From Roseateles hydrophilus (lineage in GTDB: Bacteria > Pseudomonadota > Gammaproteobacteria > Burkholderiales > Burkholderiaceae_C): DNA of 64,000 nt. Shown piece after piece: positions 53,402 to 63,855 of the stretch. The translations under genes were made by a program, and so were the position numbers. The first letter of the stretch is position 1, and each line of letters opens with the position of its first letter. The notes under the pieces are model-generated. The model ran no database searches. It was not told the origin of the DNA and saw only the letters and a program-made list of their open reading frames with translations. The stretch is from assembly GCF_026712245.1 (NCBI RefSeq), contig NZ_JAPPUY010000001.1, positions 558,001-622,000 on the forward strand, read 5' to 3'.

Positions 53402-56400
53402 ATGAAGCATCCCCAAACTTCCAAGAACCGGCGGTTGGCGGCGCGCACGCGCCTGCACCCGGTGGCCGTGGCGTCCACGCTGGCGCTGTTGGCTGGCGCT
53501 GGTGCCGCCCAAGCGCAGCAGGCGGCGCCGGCCGCTGGCGCCCAGTCGCTGGAGACCGTGGTCATCACCGGCATCCGCAAGTCGCTGGACAGCGCCGTGT
53601 CGCTCAAGCGCGAGGCGCGCGGTCTGGTGGACGGCATCGTTGCCGAGGACATCGGCAAGTTCCCGGATACCAACCTCGCCGAGTCGATGCAGCGCATCGC
53701 TGGCGTGTCCATCGACCGCAACGCCAGCGGCGAAGGCTCGAAGGTCACGGTGCGCGGGGTGGGGCCGCAGTTCAACATGGTGCTGCTGAACGGCCGGCAA
53801 ATGCCGACGTCTGATGGCGCCGGGCGTGCCTTCGACTTCGCCAACCTGTCGTCCGACTCCATTTCAGCGCTCGAGGTGTACAAGACGGCCCGCGCCTCGT
53901 CGCCGACCGGCGGCATTGGCGCCACCATCAACGTCAAGACGGCCCGCCCGCTCGATGTGCGCGAGCGCATTGCCAGCATCGGCGTCAAGGCCAATTTCGA
54001 CCAGTCAGTTTCGCGCCTGCCCAACGAGATTCAGGGCGACAAGGTGACGCCGGAGATCTCAGGCCTTTACAGCGACGTCTTCGGCAACCGCACGCTGGGC
54101 ATTGCCATCAGCGGCAGTTACTCCAAGCGCAGCTCGGGCTCCAACAACGCGTTCACTGGCAACGGCTGGGAAACCCGTCGCGTCACGACCGGGACCAACG
54201 GCACCGCCTATGCGGGCGCGCCGGCCTCCAACCTGGTCAACTTCCCGACCAGCGGCTTCATCTCGCACACCAACGACGTGCGTTACCGCACGAGCGGCCT
54301 GGAGCGGGAGCGCATCAACGGCCAGGCCGTGTTGCAGTTCTCCCCGACGAAGGAGCTGAAGTTCACGGTGGACCACACCCTGGCCATCAACGCGACGACG
54401 AACCGCGCCATCGAGAACTCATCCTGGTTCGGTCCGTCGTTCTCCGGCCCGCTGAACGGCCGGCCGCCCACGACGTTTGTCCGCGCGGGCGATGTCTCCG
54501 ACCCGGTCATCCAGACGGCCACCTGGGACGGCACGCACGACTACGCGATGTACGCGGCCCTGTTCGCGAACAAGACCAAGCTGAACTCCACCGGTTTCAA
54601 CACGGCCTGGAAGGTCAGCGAGAACCTGAGCGTCGACCTGGATGTCCACTCGTCCAAGTCCAGGACCCGTCCTGACAGCCCCTACGGCTCCAACAACGTC
54701 ATTGACCTGGCACTGTTCAACCAGGGCAACACGACGATGTACTACGACCAGAAGTTCCCTGTCATGGAGTCCAAGGGCCTGGCGTATGACTCGAACAAGA
54801 CGACCGTCACCGGTTCGCAGTTCGAGAACAACATTTCCGACCAGGACGTCGACCAAGTCCAGTTGAGCGGCACCTACCAACTGAGCACGGACGACAAGCT
54901 GCACGTCGGCCTGGGGTTCACCAAGCTGAAGAACCGCGCGGCCGGCTCCAACAACTTCCACGGCGACTGGGGCGGTATCGGTCCTCAGGGTTCGTTCAAG
55001 AACCAGAACGTGGCGCAGTACAGCCTGCCCAGCTTCTTCAGCCGCATCCCCGGCAGCGGCGACCCGCGCCAGTTCCAGACGTTCTTCGTGCCCAACTTCG
55101 AGGCGCTGCGTGCGCAGGCGATCAAGAACGCACAGTCGTACCGTCCGACCTCGCTTGAGCCCGGCGCGCCGCTGTCTGCCGCCGAGGCCGAGGCGTACTT
55201 CTCGCCGTACCCTGACTTCACCAAGGGCAACGACTGGCGCACGACCGAGAAGTCCACCGCGGTCTACGGCCAGTGGGATCACTCCTTCGACACTGCCATT
55301 CCGATGAACCTGTCGGTCGGTATGCGGTACGAGGAAACCAAGATCACGTCGTCATCGCAAGTGACCAGCTTCTCCGGCGCGGTCTGGTACGCGGAGAACG
55401 AGGTGCGCCTGACCGGCGACACCCGCACCTTCGGTACCAAGACGGGCAAATACAGCTACTGGCTGCCGAGCATCGACTGGGATGCCGACCTGACGTCCAA
55501 CCTCAAGGTGCGCGCCAGCTACGGTGAAAACATCGGTCGCCCGAACTTCGGTGACATGCTGGGCGGCATCGCGCTGAACAAGGACTCCGGGCGCTACAAC
55601 GTCAATGGGGCCGGTTCGACGGGTGACCCGGCCCTGCGGCCGCTGAAGTCCAAGAACCTGGACCTGTCTGCCGAGTACTACTTCGCCAAGTCGTCGTACG
55701 TGGCGGCCGGCATCTTCCACAAGAAGGTGACCGACTTCTTCACGACGAAGGTGGTGCAGCAGACCTTCCCGGGCTTGAATCAGCCGGCCAGCGGCACGTA
55801 CTTCAACGCTGCGCGCGCCGCCGGCATTCCTGCCGATGCGCCGAAGCTGCTGCGCAACTACATTTTCCAGAACTACAACGGACAGCCGGGAGTCACCGTC
55901 ACCGACGCCACGGATCCGACCTTCCTGAAGGGCAACATTGACGGCACCGTCCCAGGCGCTCAGCCGCTGGTGTTCAACATCTCGACGCCGTCCAACGGCG
56001 GCGGCGACACGATCAAGGGCTTGGAGTTCAACTTCCAGCACATGTTCGGCAGCAGCGGTTTTGGCGTCTCCGGCAACTACACCTTGGTGCGCAGCGGCTT
56101 GAAGTACATCAACAACGCCGCGACCACCGATGTGCAGGCGCCGCTGGTGGGTGTCAGCGATTCCGCCAACCTGGTGGGCTTCTTCGAGAACGATGTGTGG
56201 TCGATCCGCGGCGCCTACAACTGGCGTGATGCCTTCCTCGCAGCGACGAATGACAACGGCAACAACCCGCGTTACGTCGATGCGTACGGTCAGGTGGACG
56301 TGTCCATCGGCTACAAGTTCGGCAAGAACCTCACGCTGCAGGCCGACATGCTGAACCTGAACGATGGCTACATCCGCAGCTACGGCCGCACCAAGACGCA

Positions 56401-56461
56401 GCACATCTCCGCCATCCAGACGGGCCGGCGTTACCTGATCGGTGCTCGCTACCGCTTCTGA
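53402..56461 (+). CDS. TonB-dependent outer-membrane receptor, Caulobacter/Xanthomonas type
   Basis: A 1019-residue outer-membrane transporter. The signal peptide ends near AQAQQ (residue 37). The plug domain (about 50-200) has ETVVITGIRKSLDSAVSLKREA, AEDIGKFPDTNLAESMQRIAGVSI and VTVRGVGPQFNMVLLNGRQ; the beta-barrel follows and ends in an aromatic residue (LIGARYRF), as needed for barrel insertion. The family normally imports carbohydrates or other large nutrients driven by ExbBD-TonB. It opens the halogenase island and is followed by a strong terminator. Codon use looks slightly less GC-rich than in its neighbours. Confidence 0.93.
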   Translation: MKHPQTSKNRRLAARTRLHPVAVASTLALLAGAGAAQAQQAAPAAGAQSLETVVITGIRKSLDSAVSLKREARGLVDGIVAEDIGKFPDTNLAESMQRIAGVSIDRNASGEGSKVTVRGVGPQFNMVLLNGRQMPTSDGAGRAFDFANLSSDSISALEVYKTARASSPTGGIGATINVKTARPLDVRERIASIGVKANFDQSVSRLPNEIQGDKVTPEISGLYSDVFGNRTLGIAISGSYSKRSSGSNNAFTGNGWETRRVTTGTNGTAYAGAPASNLVNFPTSGFISHTNDVRYRTSGLERERINGQAVLQFSPTKELKFTVDHTLAINATTNRAIENSSWFGPSFSGPLNGRPPTTFVRAGDVSDPVIQTATWDGTHDYAMYAALFANKTKLNSTGFNTAWKVSENLSVDLDVHSSKSRTRPDSPYGSNNVIDLALFNQGNTTMYYDQKFPVMESKGLAYDSNKTTVTGSQFENNISDQDVDQVQLSGTYQLSTDDKLHVGLGFTKLKNRAAGSNNFHGDWGGIGPQGSFKNQNVAQYSLPSFFSRIPGSGDPRQFQTFFVPNFEALRAQAIKNAQSYRPTSLEPGAPLSAAEAEAYFSPYPDFTKGNDWRTTEKSTAVYGQWDHSFDTAIPMNLSVGMRYEETKITSSSQVTSFSGAVWYAENEVRLTGDTRTFGTKTGKYSYWLPSIDWDADLTSNLKVRASYGENIGRPNFGDMLGGIALNKDSGRYNVNGAGSTGDPALRPLKSKNLDLSAEYYFAKSSYVAAGIFHKKVTDFFTTKVVQQTFPGLNQPASGTYFNAARAAGIPADAPKLLRNYIFQNYNGQPGVTVTDATDPTFLKGNIDGTVPGAQPLVFNISTPSNGGGDTIKGLEFNFQHMFGSSGFGVSGNYTLVRSGLKYINNAATTDVQAPLVGVSDSANLVGFFENDVWSIRGAYNWRDAFLAATNDNGNNPRYVDAYGQVDVSIGYKFGKNLTLQADMLNLNDGYIRSYGRTKTQHISAIQTGRRYLIGARYRF

Positions 56462-56519
56462 GCGATGAGCACCGCCGTCCGGCGACCGCCCTTCGGGGCC
56501 GCGCTGGACGGGCCTGATT

Positions 56520-56564
56520 GGCCGAGGTAGGCGCCCAGCGCCCGCCTCGGCCTCGTTTGTTTTT
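56520..56564 (+). terminator. Intrinsic terminator/attenuator after the TonB receptor
   Basis: GGCCGAGG (56520-56527) pairs with CCTCGGCC (56545-56552), with an inner GGCGC/GCGCC stem, and is followed by the T-rich tail TCGTTTGTTTTTC. It lies 59 bp after the receptor stop and 54 bp before the halogenase start, so the downstream genes get less transcript by read-through or have their own promoter. Confidence 0.85.
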
Positions 56565-56617
56565 CAGCGTTGCTGAGCCCATGCGGCGTGACTGGCAGCC
56601 GCGCGGCTCAGCTTTCC

Positions 56618-58201
56618 ATGACGAGTTCCGAGGTGACGACAGCTGTTCGACGTATCGTGGTGCTGGGAGGCGGTTCAGCCGGTTGGCTGACCGCTGCGAC
56701 CCTGGCCGCAGAGCTCGGCGGTGAAGGCCCCGATGCGCTGCAGATCACGCTCATCGAGTCTCCCGATGTGCCCACCATCGGGGTGGGCGAAGGCACCTGG
56801 CCGACGATGCGCGCCACGCTGCAGCGCATCGGCCTCAGCGAGGTCGATCTCGTTCGCGCCTGCGATGCGGCCTTCAAGCAGGGCTCGCGCTTTGACGGCT
56901 GGGTGCATGGCGGCGCGGGTGACCGCTACTACCACCCGTTCACGTTGCCGCACGGCTGGGGTGATGTCGACCTCACCGCAGCCTGGCTGCAGGGCCGTGG
57001 CGCGCAGCCGTTTGCCGACAGCGTGGGGGCGCAGCCGCAGGTGTGCGACGCCCACCTCGCGCCCAAGCAGACGACGACGCCGGAGTTCGCGGGCGTCATG
57101 AACTACGGCTATCACGTGGACGCCGTCAAGCTGGGCCAACTGCTGCAGCGACACGCGACGGCACGGCTCGGTGTGCGCCATGTCGTCGACCACGTCAGCG
57201 CCGTGCGCTCCCACGAGAACGGCGACATCGCTGCGCTGACGACCCGCGTCCACGGCGACATCGAGGGCGAGCTCTTCATCGACTGCTCGGGCCTGGCCAG
57301 CTTGCTGCTGGGCCAGCACTACGGGGTCGCGCTGCACTCGGTGCAGGGCGTGCTGTTCAACGACAGCGCGCTGGCCGTGCAGGTGCCCCATGTCGACGCA
57401 CAGGCGCCGCTGGCCTCCGCCACGGTGTCCACCGCGCATGCCGAGGGCTGGACCTGGGACATCGCGCTGCCCACGCGCCGCGGCATCGGCCTGGTGTTCT
57501 CCAGCAGCCACACCGACGACGCCGCCGCCGAGCGCGCGCTGTGCGCTCACCTGCAGCGCAACGGGCTGTCGCTGGGCGAGGCGTCGCCGCGCCGGCTGCG
57601 CTTCAACCCCGGCTACCGTGAGCAGTTCTGGCACCGCAACTGCGTCGCTGTCGGCCTGGCGGCCGGGTTCATCGAGCCGCTGGAGGCGTCGGCACTGGCC
57701 TTGGTCGAGTTGTCCGCCGCGTTCATCCGTGACGAGATGCCTGCCAACCGCAGCGACATGGCGCTGGTGGCGCGCCGCTTCAACGAGACCTTTCGCTACC
57801 GCTGGTCACGCATCATCGACTTCCTGAAGCTGCACTACGTGCTGAACCGCCGCGACGCTGTCGACGGCGGCGATGGCGCCGGCTACTGGCGCGAGCACCG
57901 CATGCCGCTCACGCAGCCCGACTCCTTGCGTGAGCTGCTGCAACTGTGGCGGCACCGTGCCCCGTCGCGCCACGATGTCGACCGCGCGGAGGAGGTCTTC
58001 CCCGCGGCCAGCTACCAGTACATCCTCTACGGCATGCAGGCCGTGCCCGCCCTGCGGGCGCGGCCTGCCGACCGACTGGCCGCTGCGCAGGCCGGCCTGC
58101 GCGACGTGACGACAATCACCCGGCGCCTGTTGGGCGGGCTGCCCCGCCACCGCGATCTCCTCCAACACATCCGCGCGCACGGCATGCCGCCGTCCGCCTG
58201 A
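56618..58201 (+). CDS. Flavin-dependent (tryptophan) halogenase family protein 1
   Basis: A 527-residue FADH2-dependent halogenase-like protein. The FAD loop GGGSAGW is at residues 17-23; Lys87 in AFKQGSRFDGW matches the lysine that carries or guides hypohalous acid in PrnA/RebH; the halogenase WxWxI element is GWTWDIALP (the Pro is shifted by two). The GFIEPLEAS segment (Glu353) covers the region of the catalytic glutamate. Relatives in TonB-receptor loci brominate indole in vitro. ATG 56618 (MTSSEVTTAVRR) is chosen; an in-frame TTG at 56570 is weaker. Confidence 0.88.
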   Translation: MTSSEVTTAVRRIVVLGGGSAGWLTAATLAAELGGEGPDALQITLIESPDVPTIGVGEGTWPTMRATLQRIGLSEVDLVRACDAAFKQGSRFDGWVHGGAGDRYYHPFTLPHGWGDVDLTAAWLQGRGAQPFADSVGAQPQVCDAHLAPKQTTTPEFAGVMNYGYHVDAVKLGQLLQRHATARLGVRHVVDHVSAVRSHENGDIAALTTRVHGDIEGELFIDCSGLASLLLGQHYGVALHSVQGVLFNDSALAVQVPHVDAQAPLASATVSTAHAEGWTWDIALPTRRGIGLVFSSSHTDDAAAERALCAHLQRNGLSLGEASPRRLRFNPGYREQFWHRNCVAVGLAAGFIEPLEASALALVELSAAFIRDEMPANRSDMALVARRFNETFRYRWSRIIDFLKLHYVLNRRDAVDGGDGAGYWREHRMPLTQPDSLRELLQLWRHRAPSRHDVDRAEEVFPAASYQYILYGMQAVPALRARPADRLAAAQAGLRDVTTITRRLLGGLPRHRDLLQHIRAHGMPPSA

Positions 58202-58219
58202 ACCCACCGACGAGACCCC

Positions 58220-58915
58220 ATGCTGCAAATCCTCAACAACATCCAGCACAAGGACCTGCGCGTCTTCACCCAGCGTGGCGCGCAATGGGGCGACGACATC
58301 ATGTCGGCGCCCGCCACGGTGGACGAGTTCCGCAAGCTGCAGGCGCATTACCCCATCGTGTTCCAGCCGGACGGGCAGGGCGGTTTTGCGCCGGCCGTGC
58401 TGTTCGGGCTGCAGCACGGCGAGAACCTGTTCCTGAACGAGCAGGGCTGGGACGCCGACTACCTGCCGTTGTCCGTGCAGCGCCTGCCGTTCGCCATCGG
58501 CGTGGCCGACGATGAGCTGCGCATGATGGTGGACATGGACAGCAAGCGCATCGCCCACGGCGCCGAGGGCGAAGCCGTCTTCCTGCCGCAGGGCGGCACC
58601 AGCGACCTCACCGAGCACGCGAACTCGGTGCTGCGCACGCTGCACGAGGGCCTGCAGGCCACGGCCGACTTCGTGCAGACGCTGAGGCAGCATGACTTGC
58701 TCGAGCCCTTCGTGCTGGACGTCGAGCGCCCGGACGGCTCGCACGGCCAGCTGACGGGCTTCTATTTCATCCACGAGGAGCGCCTCGCCGCGCTGGACAC
58801 CGCCACCGTGGCCATGCTGCACCAGGCGGACTACCTACAGCCCATCTACATGGTCATCGCGTCGCTGTCCAACTTCCCGGTGCTGATCAAGCGCCACCTT
58901 GCCCGCGAGGTCTAG
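58220..58915 (+). CDS. SapC family protein
   Basis: A 231-residue protein of the SapC family, named after an S-layer-associated Campylobacter protein but with no proven enzymatic role. Typical parts are HYPIVFQPDGQGGFAPAVLFGLQHGENLFL and WDADYLPLSVQRLPFAIG, and the C-terminal ASLSNFPVLIKRHLA. It lacks a signal peptide. It lies 18 bp after halogenase 1 and 3 bp before the next gene, in the standard TonB receptor-halogenase-SapC-cupin order seen in Caulobacter and Xanthomonas. Confidence 0.88.
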   Translation: MLQILNNIQHKDLRVFTQRGAQWGDDIMSAPATVDEFRKLQAHYPIVFQPDGQGGFAPAVLFGLQHGENLFLNEQGWDADYLPLSVQRLPFAIGVADDELRMMVDMDSKRIAHGAEGEAVFLPQGGTSDLTEHANSVLRTLHEGLQATADFVQTLRQHDLLEPFVLDVERPDGSHGQLTGFYFIHEERLAALDTATVAMLHQADYLQPIYMVIASLSNFPVLIKRHLAREV

Positions 58916-58918
58916 CCC

Positions 58919-59893
58919 ATGCTGGCCGAGGTCCTGCGGGGCGTGAGCACTGACGTGCTGCAGTCCACCCAGCCCGTGCTGCTGCGCGGACTGGTGCGGC
59001 ACTGGCCGCTGGTGCAGGCGGCGCAGCAGTCGGATGCGGCGTTTTGCGGCTACCTGCGTGGCTTTGGCGCCGACACCCGCCTGAGCCTGTGGCGCGGCGC
59101 GCCGGAGATCGACGGGCGTTTCTTCTACAACGCCGACTTCAGCGGTTTCAACTTCAGGCACGAGACGCTGGCGTTTGGCGCGCTGCTGGACGAGCTGCTG
59201 GCCGACACAGCCGATACGCTCTATCTCGGCTCCACCGAGATCGACCGCTGCTTTCCCGGCCTGCGCGCGCCCAACGACCTGCCCGAGCTGGCCGGCTTTC
59301 GCCCGCATGTGAGCTTGTGGCTGGGCAACCGCATGCGCGTCGCCACGCATTTCGATCAGCCCGACAACATCGCCTGCGTCGTGGCTGGGCGGCGCCGCTT
59401 CACGCTGTTCCCGCCGGATCAGGTGGCCAACCTCTACATCGGCCCGCTGGACCTGACGCCCGCCGGGCAGCCCATCAGCCTCGTGGACCATGCGCACCCC
59501 GATCTCGACCGCTTCCCGCGCTACGCCGAGGCACTGCGGCAGGCGCAGAGCTTCGAGCTGCTGCCGGGCGATGCGCTCTTCATTCCCAGCCAGTGGTGGC
59601 ATGGCGTCGAATCGCTGGACGGCGTCAACGGCCTGGTCAACTTCTGGTGGCGCCAGTCGCCGGAGTTCATGGACCCGGCGCTGAGCACGCTGCTGATGGC
59701 CCTGCTGTCGCTGCGCGACCTGCCGCCCGCCCAGCGCGAGGCCTGGCGCGCGCTGTTCAACCACTACGTCTTTGACGCCGACGAACAGACGGCCGCCCAC
59801 ATCCCGCCCGCCGCGCGGGGCTTGCTGGCGCCGCTGGACGAGTTCGGCGCCCGCCAGCTGCGCACGCTGCTGCGCAACCGACTGAACCGCTAG
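58919..59893 (+). CDS. JmjC/cupin-like Fe(II)-oxygenase domain protein
   Basis: A 324-residue cupin_8/JmjC-like protein, related to proteins sometimes called Pass1 in halogenase loci. The iron facial triad is visible as His144 and Asp146 (THFDQPDN) and His228 (SQWWHGVES), with LFPPDQVANLYIGPLD in between and a trailing helical region. The expected activity is 2-oxoglutarate-dependent hydroxylation of a protein or small molecule. No partner residue or substrate is shown. Start is 3 bp after the SapC stop. Confidence 0.87.
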   Translation: MLAEVLRGVSTDVLQSTQPVLLRGLVRHWPLVQAAQQSDAAFCGYLRGFGADTRLSLWRGAPEIDGRFFYNADFSGFNFRHETLAFGALLDELLADTADTLYLGSTEIDRCFPGLRAPNDLPELAGFRPHVSLWLGNRMRVATHFDQPDNIACVVAGRRRFTLFPPDQVANLYIGPLDLTPAGQPISLVDHAHPDLDRFPRYAEALRQAQSFELLPGDALFIPSQWWHGVESLDGVNGLVNFWWRQSPEFMDPALSTLLMALLSLRDLPPAQREAWRALFNHYVFDADEQTAAHIPPAARGLLAPLDEFGARQLRTLLRNRLNR

Positions 59894-59900
59894 CTTTGCC

Positions 59901-62132
59901 ATGAACCCAGCCACCCCTGCCCAACCCGTTCGTCGCGTCGTCATCGCCGGTGGCGGCACCGCCGGTTGGATGGTCGCTGCCGGCCTGTCCAAGTGCCTGG
60001 GCCGCCAGGTCGACATCCGGCTCGTCGAGTCCGAGGAAATCGGCACCGTGGGCGTGGGCGAGGCCACCATCCCCACGCTGCACATCCTTCATCAGATCCT
60101 GGACCTGGACGAGCGGGAGTTCATCCAGGCCACGCAGGCCACGTTCAAGCTGGGCATCAGCTTCGAGAACTGGCGCAACGTCGGCGAGGACTATTTCCAC
60201 TCCTTCGGCAGGACGGGCCAGGGCCATTGGACCGCAGGCTTCCACCACTTCTGGCTGGAAGGCCGTCGGCGCGGCCTGGCCAGCAGCTACGGCGACTACT
60301 GCCTGGAACTGCGCGCGGCGATGGAGAACCGCTTCGCGCTGCTGCCCGACAACGGCATCAACTACGCCTACCACCTCGACGCCACGCTGTACGGCCAGTA
60401 CCTGCGCCGCTTCTCCGAGGCGCTGGGCGTGCAGCGCATCGAGGGCAAGATCGCGCAGGTCCGCCAGCATGCCGACACCGGCTTCCTCACCGGCCTGCAG
60501 CTGGCCGACGGCCGGCTGATCGAAGGTGACTTCTTCATCGACTGCACCGGCATGCGCTCGCTGCTGCTGGGCGAGACGTTGGGCGTGCCCTACGAGAGCT
60601 GGTCGCACTGGTTGCCCTGCGACAGCGCGCTGGCCGTGCAGACCACGCGCGCCGGCGAGCCCGTGCCCTACACCCGCTCCATCGCCCATCCCTGGGGCTG
60701 GCAGTGGCGCATCCCGCTGCAGCACCGCGTCGGCAACGGCATCGTCTACAGCAGCAAGCATGTCAGCGACGACGAGGCCAAGGCCGCGCTGCTGGCCAAT
60801 GTCGAGGGCGAGGTGCTGCGCGAGCCGCGCGTCATCCGCTTCACGCCGGGCCAGCGCGAGCGGGTCTGGGAGAAGAACTGCGTCGCCATCGGCCTGTCCA
60901 GCGGCTTCCTGGAGCCGCTGGAGTCGACCAGCATCCACCTGATCCAGAAGGGCCTGACGCGGCTCGTCGAGCTCTTCCCCACCGATGGCGTGCGCCAGAG
61001 CGACATCGACGAGTACAACCTGCAGACCCGCGACGCCATCGAGGTCGTGCGCGACTTCATCATCCTGCACTACCACGTGACGAACCGCGACGACTCCGCC
61101 TTCTGGCGCGGCTGCCGCGACATGGCCGTGCCGTCGCTGCTGGCGCATCGCATCCAGCACTTCCGCGACACCGCCCGCATCATGCTGCGCCAGGGCGAGC
61201 TGTTCGCCGAGAACTCCTGGGTGCAGGTCATGATGGGGCAGGGCATCCTGCCCGCCAGCCATCACCCCATCACGCGCAACATGGACGACCGCGCGCTGGG
61301 CGACTTTCTGTCCGGCATCCGCAAAGACGTGGCCCGCACGCTGATGAAGCTGCCCAAGCATCAGCAGTTCATCGACGGCTTCTGCCCCGCGCCCCAGGCT
61401 GCCGTGCCAGCCAGTGCGGCACGGCTGCACATCAACCCGGACGCCCGCGTCGAGGTGATGACGCTGGCCGACGGCGCACGCGTCTTCATCGTCGATGACT
61501 TCGCGCAGGACCCGGACGCGCTGGTCGCGCTGCTGCAGGCTGATCAGCAGCGCTTCCAGGCGGTGCCGGGCCATCCTTACCCCGGCCCGCAGCTGGCCCT
61601 GCCTGACGGCATGCTGGCCGAGCTGGACGCCTTCTTCCGCCAGCGTCTGGGTGGCGCGCTGCAACTCGGCGCGCCGCTGGGCGCGATGGCGCGCTTCTCG
61701 CGCGTCGTGCAAGACCCCGCCACGCTCGACGCCCGCCAGCGCCTGTGCCACCGCGACGACTCCGGCCTGGCCGCCGACGAAACGGTGGCCGCTGCCGTGC
61801 ACTACCTGTTCAAGGACGAGCAGCTGGGCGGCACAGTGTTCTTCCGCCCGCTGATGTCCGAGACCGACACCGCCCGCCTGCGGCATGACGCCGATGTGCT
61901 GGATGCCAGCGCGTTTGGCGACAAATACGGCATCGCGCCCGGCTACATGACGGACAGCAACCGCCACTTCGAGGTCATCGGCCGCGTGCCGGCCCGGTGG
62001 AACCGCGCGATCTTTTATGACGGCGCGATCTTCCATTCCGGTGACATCCGCTGGGCCGCTGCGAAAGCGGGCTACCTGGCCGACCCCGGCCGCCTGACCA
62101 TCAACGCGTTCTTCAAGAGCCGCAAGCGCTGA
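59901..62132 (+). CDS. Flavin halogenase 2 fused to a C-terminal DUF6445-like domain
   Basis: A 743-residue fusion. The halogenase part (about 1-500) has GGGTAGW at 17-23, Lys83 in [18 protein letters not shown] and [10 protein letters not shown] (Glu338), all intact. After a linker (about 500-515, [15 protein letters not shown]) comes an approximately 225-residue domain beginning [19 protein letters not shown], with [11 protein letters not shown] and ending [27 protein letters not shown], which looks like the DUF6445/prolyl-hydroxylase-like oxygenase fold with a final conserved His. Halogenase and oxygenase-like modules are usually separate genes. Overall activity and substrate are unknown. 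Confidence 0.88.
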   Translation: MNPATPAQPVRRVVIAGGGTAGWMVAAGLSKCLGRQVDIRLVESEEIGTVGVGEATIPTLHILHQILDLDEREFIQATQATFKLGISFENWRNVGEDYFHSFGRTGQGHWTAGFHHFWLEGRRRGLASSYGDYCLELRAAMENRFALLPDNGINYAYHLDATLYGQYLRRFSEALGVQRIEGKIAQVRQHADTGFLTGLQLADGRLIEGDFFIDCTGMRSLLLGETLGVPYESWSHWLPCDSALAVQTTRAGEPVPYTRSIAHPWGWQWRIPLQHRVGNGIVYSSKHVSDDEAKAALLANVEGEVLREPRVIRFTPGQRERVWEKNCVAIGLSSGFLEPLESTSIHLIQKGLTRLVELFPTDGVRQSDIDEYNLQTRDAIEVVRDFIILHYHVTNRDDSAFWRGCRDMAVPSLLAHRIQHFRDTARIMLRQGELFAENSWVQVMMGQGILPASHHPITRNMDDRALGDFLSGIRKDVARTLMKLPKHQQFIDGFCPAPQAAVPASAARLHINPDARVEVMTLADGARVFIVDDFAQDPDALVALLQADQQRFQAVPGHPYPGPQLALPDGMLAELDAFFRQRLGGALQLGAPLGAMARFSRVVQDPATLDARQRLCHRDDSGLAADETVAAAVHYLFKDEQLGGTVFFRPLMSETDTARLRHDADVLDASAFGDKYGIAPGYMTDSNRHFEVIGRVPARWNRAIFYDGAIFHSGDIRWAAAKAGYLADPGRLTINAFFKSRKR

Positions 62133-62166
62133 GGTCGCGTGTCACGGCCTCGATAATCGACGGCCT

Positions 62167-63099
62167 ATGACCGCTTCCACCTCCATCACCATCGCCACGC
62201 GCGAGAGCCGCCTGGCGCTGTGGCAGGCCGAACATGTGCAGGCCCGCCTGGGCCGCGAACTCGGCATCACCGCCACGCTGCTGGGCATGACCACCCGTGG
62301 CGACCAGATCCTCGACCGCACGCTGTCCAAGGTCGGCGGCAAGGGCCTGTTCGTGAAGGAGCTGGAAACCGCGCTGGCCGAGGGCCGCGCGCAGCTGGCC
62401 GTGCACTCGCTGAAGGACGTGCCCATGGAGCTGCCGGAGGGCTTCACGCTCGCGGCAGTGCTGGAGCGGGAAGACCCGCGGGACGCCTTCGTGTCCAACG
62501 ACTACGCCTCGCTGGCCGACCTGCCCGAGGGCGCTGTCGTCGGCAGCTCCAGCCTGCGCCGCGTGACGCAACTGCTTAGCCTGCGGCCCGACCTGCGCGT
62601 GGAGCCGCTGCGCGGCAATCTCGACACCCGGCTGCGCAAGCTCGACGAGGGCGGCTACCACGCCATCGTGCTGGCCGCCGCCGGCCTGAAGCGCCTGGAC
62701 CTGGCTCACCGCGTGCGTGCGGTGTTCGAGGTCGAGCAGATGCTGCCCTGCGCCGGTCAGGGTGCGCTGGGCCTGGAGATCCGCACCGACGACGGCGCAC
62801 TGGCCGAGGCGTTGGCCCGGCTGGCGCACATGCCCACGCAGCTGGCCTGCGAGGCCGAGCGGGCTGTGTCCCGCGCGCTGGGCGGCAGCTGCAGCCTGCC
62901 GCTGGCGGCCCATGCGCGCTGGCAAGGCGCCACGCTGTGCCTGGACGCGGCGCTGGGCCATGCCGAACTGCACACCTCACCGCTGCTGCGGGCGCCGGCG
63001 GCCGCTGACGTGACCGATGTGGCCAGCGCCCGCGCGCTGGGCCAGCAGGCTGCCGCGCAGCTGCGCGAGCAGGGCGCCGGCGCTTACCTGCCTGGATGA
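62167..63099 (+). CDS. hemC: Hydroxymethylbilane synthase (porphobilinogen deaminase)
   Basis: A 310-residue heme-pathway enzyme that joins four porphobilinogens. The dipyrromethane cofactor attaches to Cys242 ([11 protein letters not shown]), and the family segments [36 protein letters not shown] and [10 protein letters not shown] are all present. It overlaps hemD by 4 nt. The 34-bp gap upstream follows the halogenase island. Confidence 0.97.
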   Translation: MTASTSITIATRESRLALWQAEHVQARLGRELGITATLLGMTTRGDQILDRTLSKVGGKGLFVKELETALAEGRAQLAVHSLKDVPMELPEGFTLAAVLEREDPRDAFVSNDYASLADLPEGAVVGSSSLRRVTQLLSLRPDLRVEPLRGNLDTRLRKLDEGGYHAIVLAAAGLKRLDLAHRVRAVFEVEQMLPCAGQGALGLEIRTDDGALAEALARLAHMPTQLACEAERAVSRALGGSCSLPLAAHARWQGATLCLDAALGHAELHTSPLLRAPAAADVTDVASARALGQQAAAQLREQGAGAYLPG

Positions 63100-63839
63100 C
63101 CACCCTCATCGTCACCCGGCCCCGCCCGCAGTGCGAGGCCTGGCTGGCGCGGCTGGCAGCGCTGGGCGTGCAGGCGAGGGCGTTGCCGCTGATCGAGATC
63201 CTGCCGGCCCGCGATGTGGCGCCCGTGCAGGCCGCCTGGGCCGCGCTGGCCACCGCGGATGTGGCCGTGTTCGTCAGCCCCAATGCGGTCGAGCAGTTCT
63301 TCGCGCGGGCCGGCGGCGCTGCGTGGCCGGCGCACACGCTGGCCGCCTGCGTGGGCCCGGGCAGCGCGCAGGCGCTCGCCGCGCACGGCGTGCCGGCGGC
63401 CCTCATCGTTCAGCCTGCGGCCGATGCGGCCAGTCTGGACTCCGAACACCTGTGGCAACAACTGGCCCCGCGGCGCGACTGGGCCGGCGCGCGCGCGCTG
63501 CTGCTGCGCGGCGACGGCGGCCGCGAATGGCTGGCCGAGCGGCTGTCCGAGGCCGGCGCGCGGGTGGGGGCCGTGACCGTCTATCACCGCAGCGGCCCGC
63601 ATTTCGACGCTGCCGAGCGGGCGCTGCTGGCGGACGTGCTGGGTCGGCCCGCTGCCCATGCCTGGCTGTTCAGCAGCGCCGAGGCCGTGGGTCATCTGCA
63701 GGGCCTGCCGCTGGCCGGCCAACGTGCCATTGCCACCCACCCGCGCATCGCCGAGGCCGCCCGCGCCGCCGGGTTCCATCCTGTCGTTTTGGCGCGACCC
63801 GACCCCGAAGCGGTGACGCAGGCCCTGAAGGCCCTCTGA
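63096..63839 (+). CDS. hemD: Uroporphyrinogen-III synthase
   Basis: A 247-residue enzyme that closes hydroxymethylbilane to uroporphyrinogen III. The sequence is weakly conserved in general, but [50 protein letters not shown] and [19 protein letters not shown] fit HemD. ATG overlaps the hemC stop. The gene at 63856 follows after 16 bp. Confidence 0.93.
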   Translation: MTTLIVTRPRPQCEAWLARLAALGVQARALPLIEILPARDVAPVQAAWAALATADVAVFVSPNAVEQFFARAGGAAWPAHTLAACVGPGSAQALAAHGVPAALIVQPAADAASLDSEHLWQQLAPRRDWAGARALLLRGDGGREWLAERLSEAGARVGAVTVYHRSGPHFDAAERALLADVLGRPAAHAWLFSSAEAVGHLQGLPLAGQRAIATHPRIAEAARAAGFHPVVLARPDPEAVTQALKAL

Positions 63840-63855
63840 CAGAATCCGTCGCACT

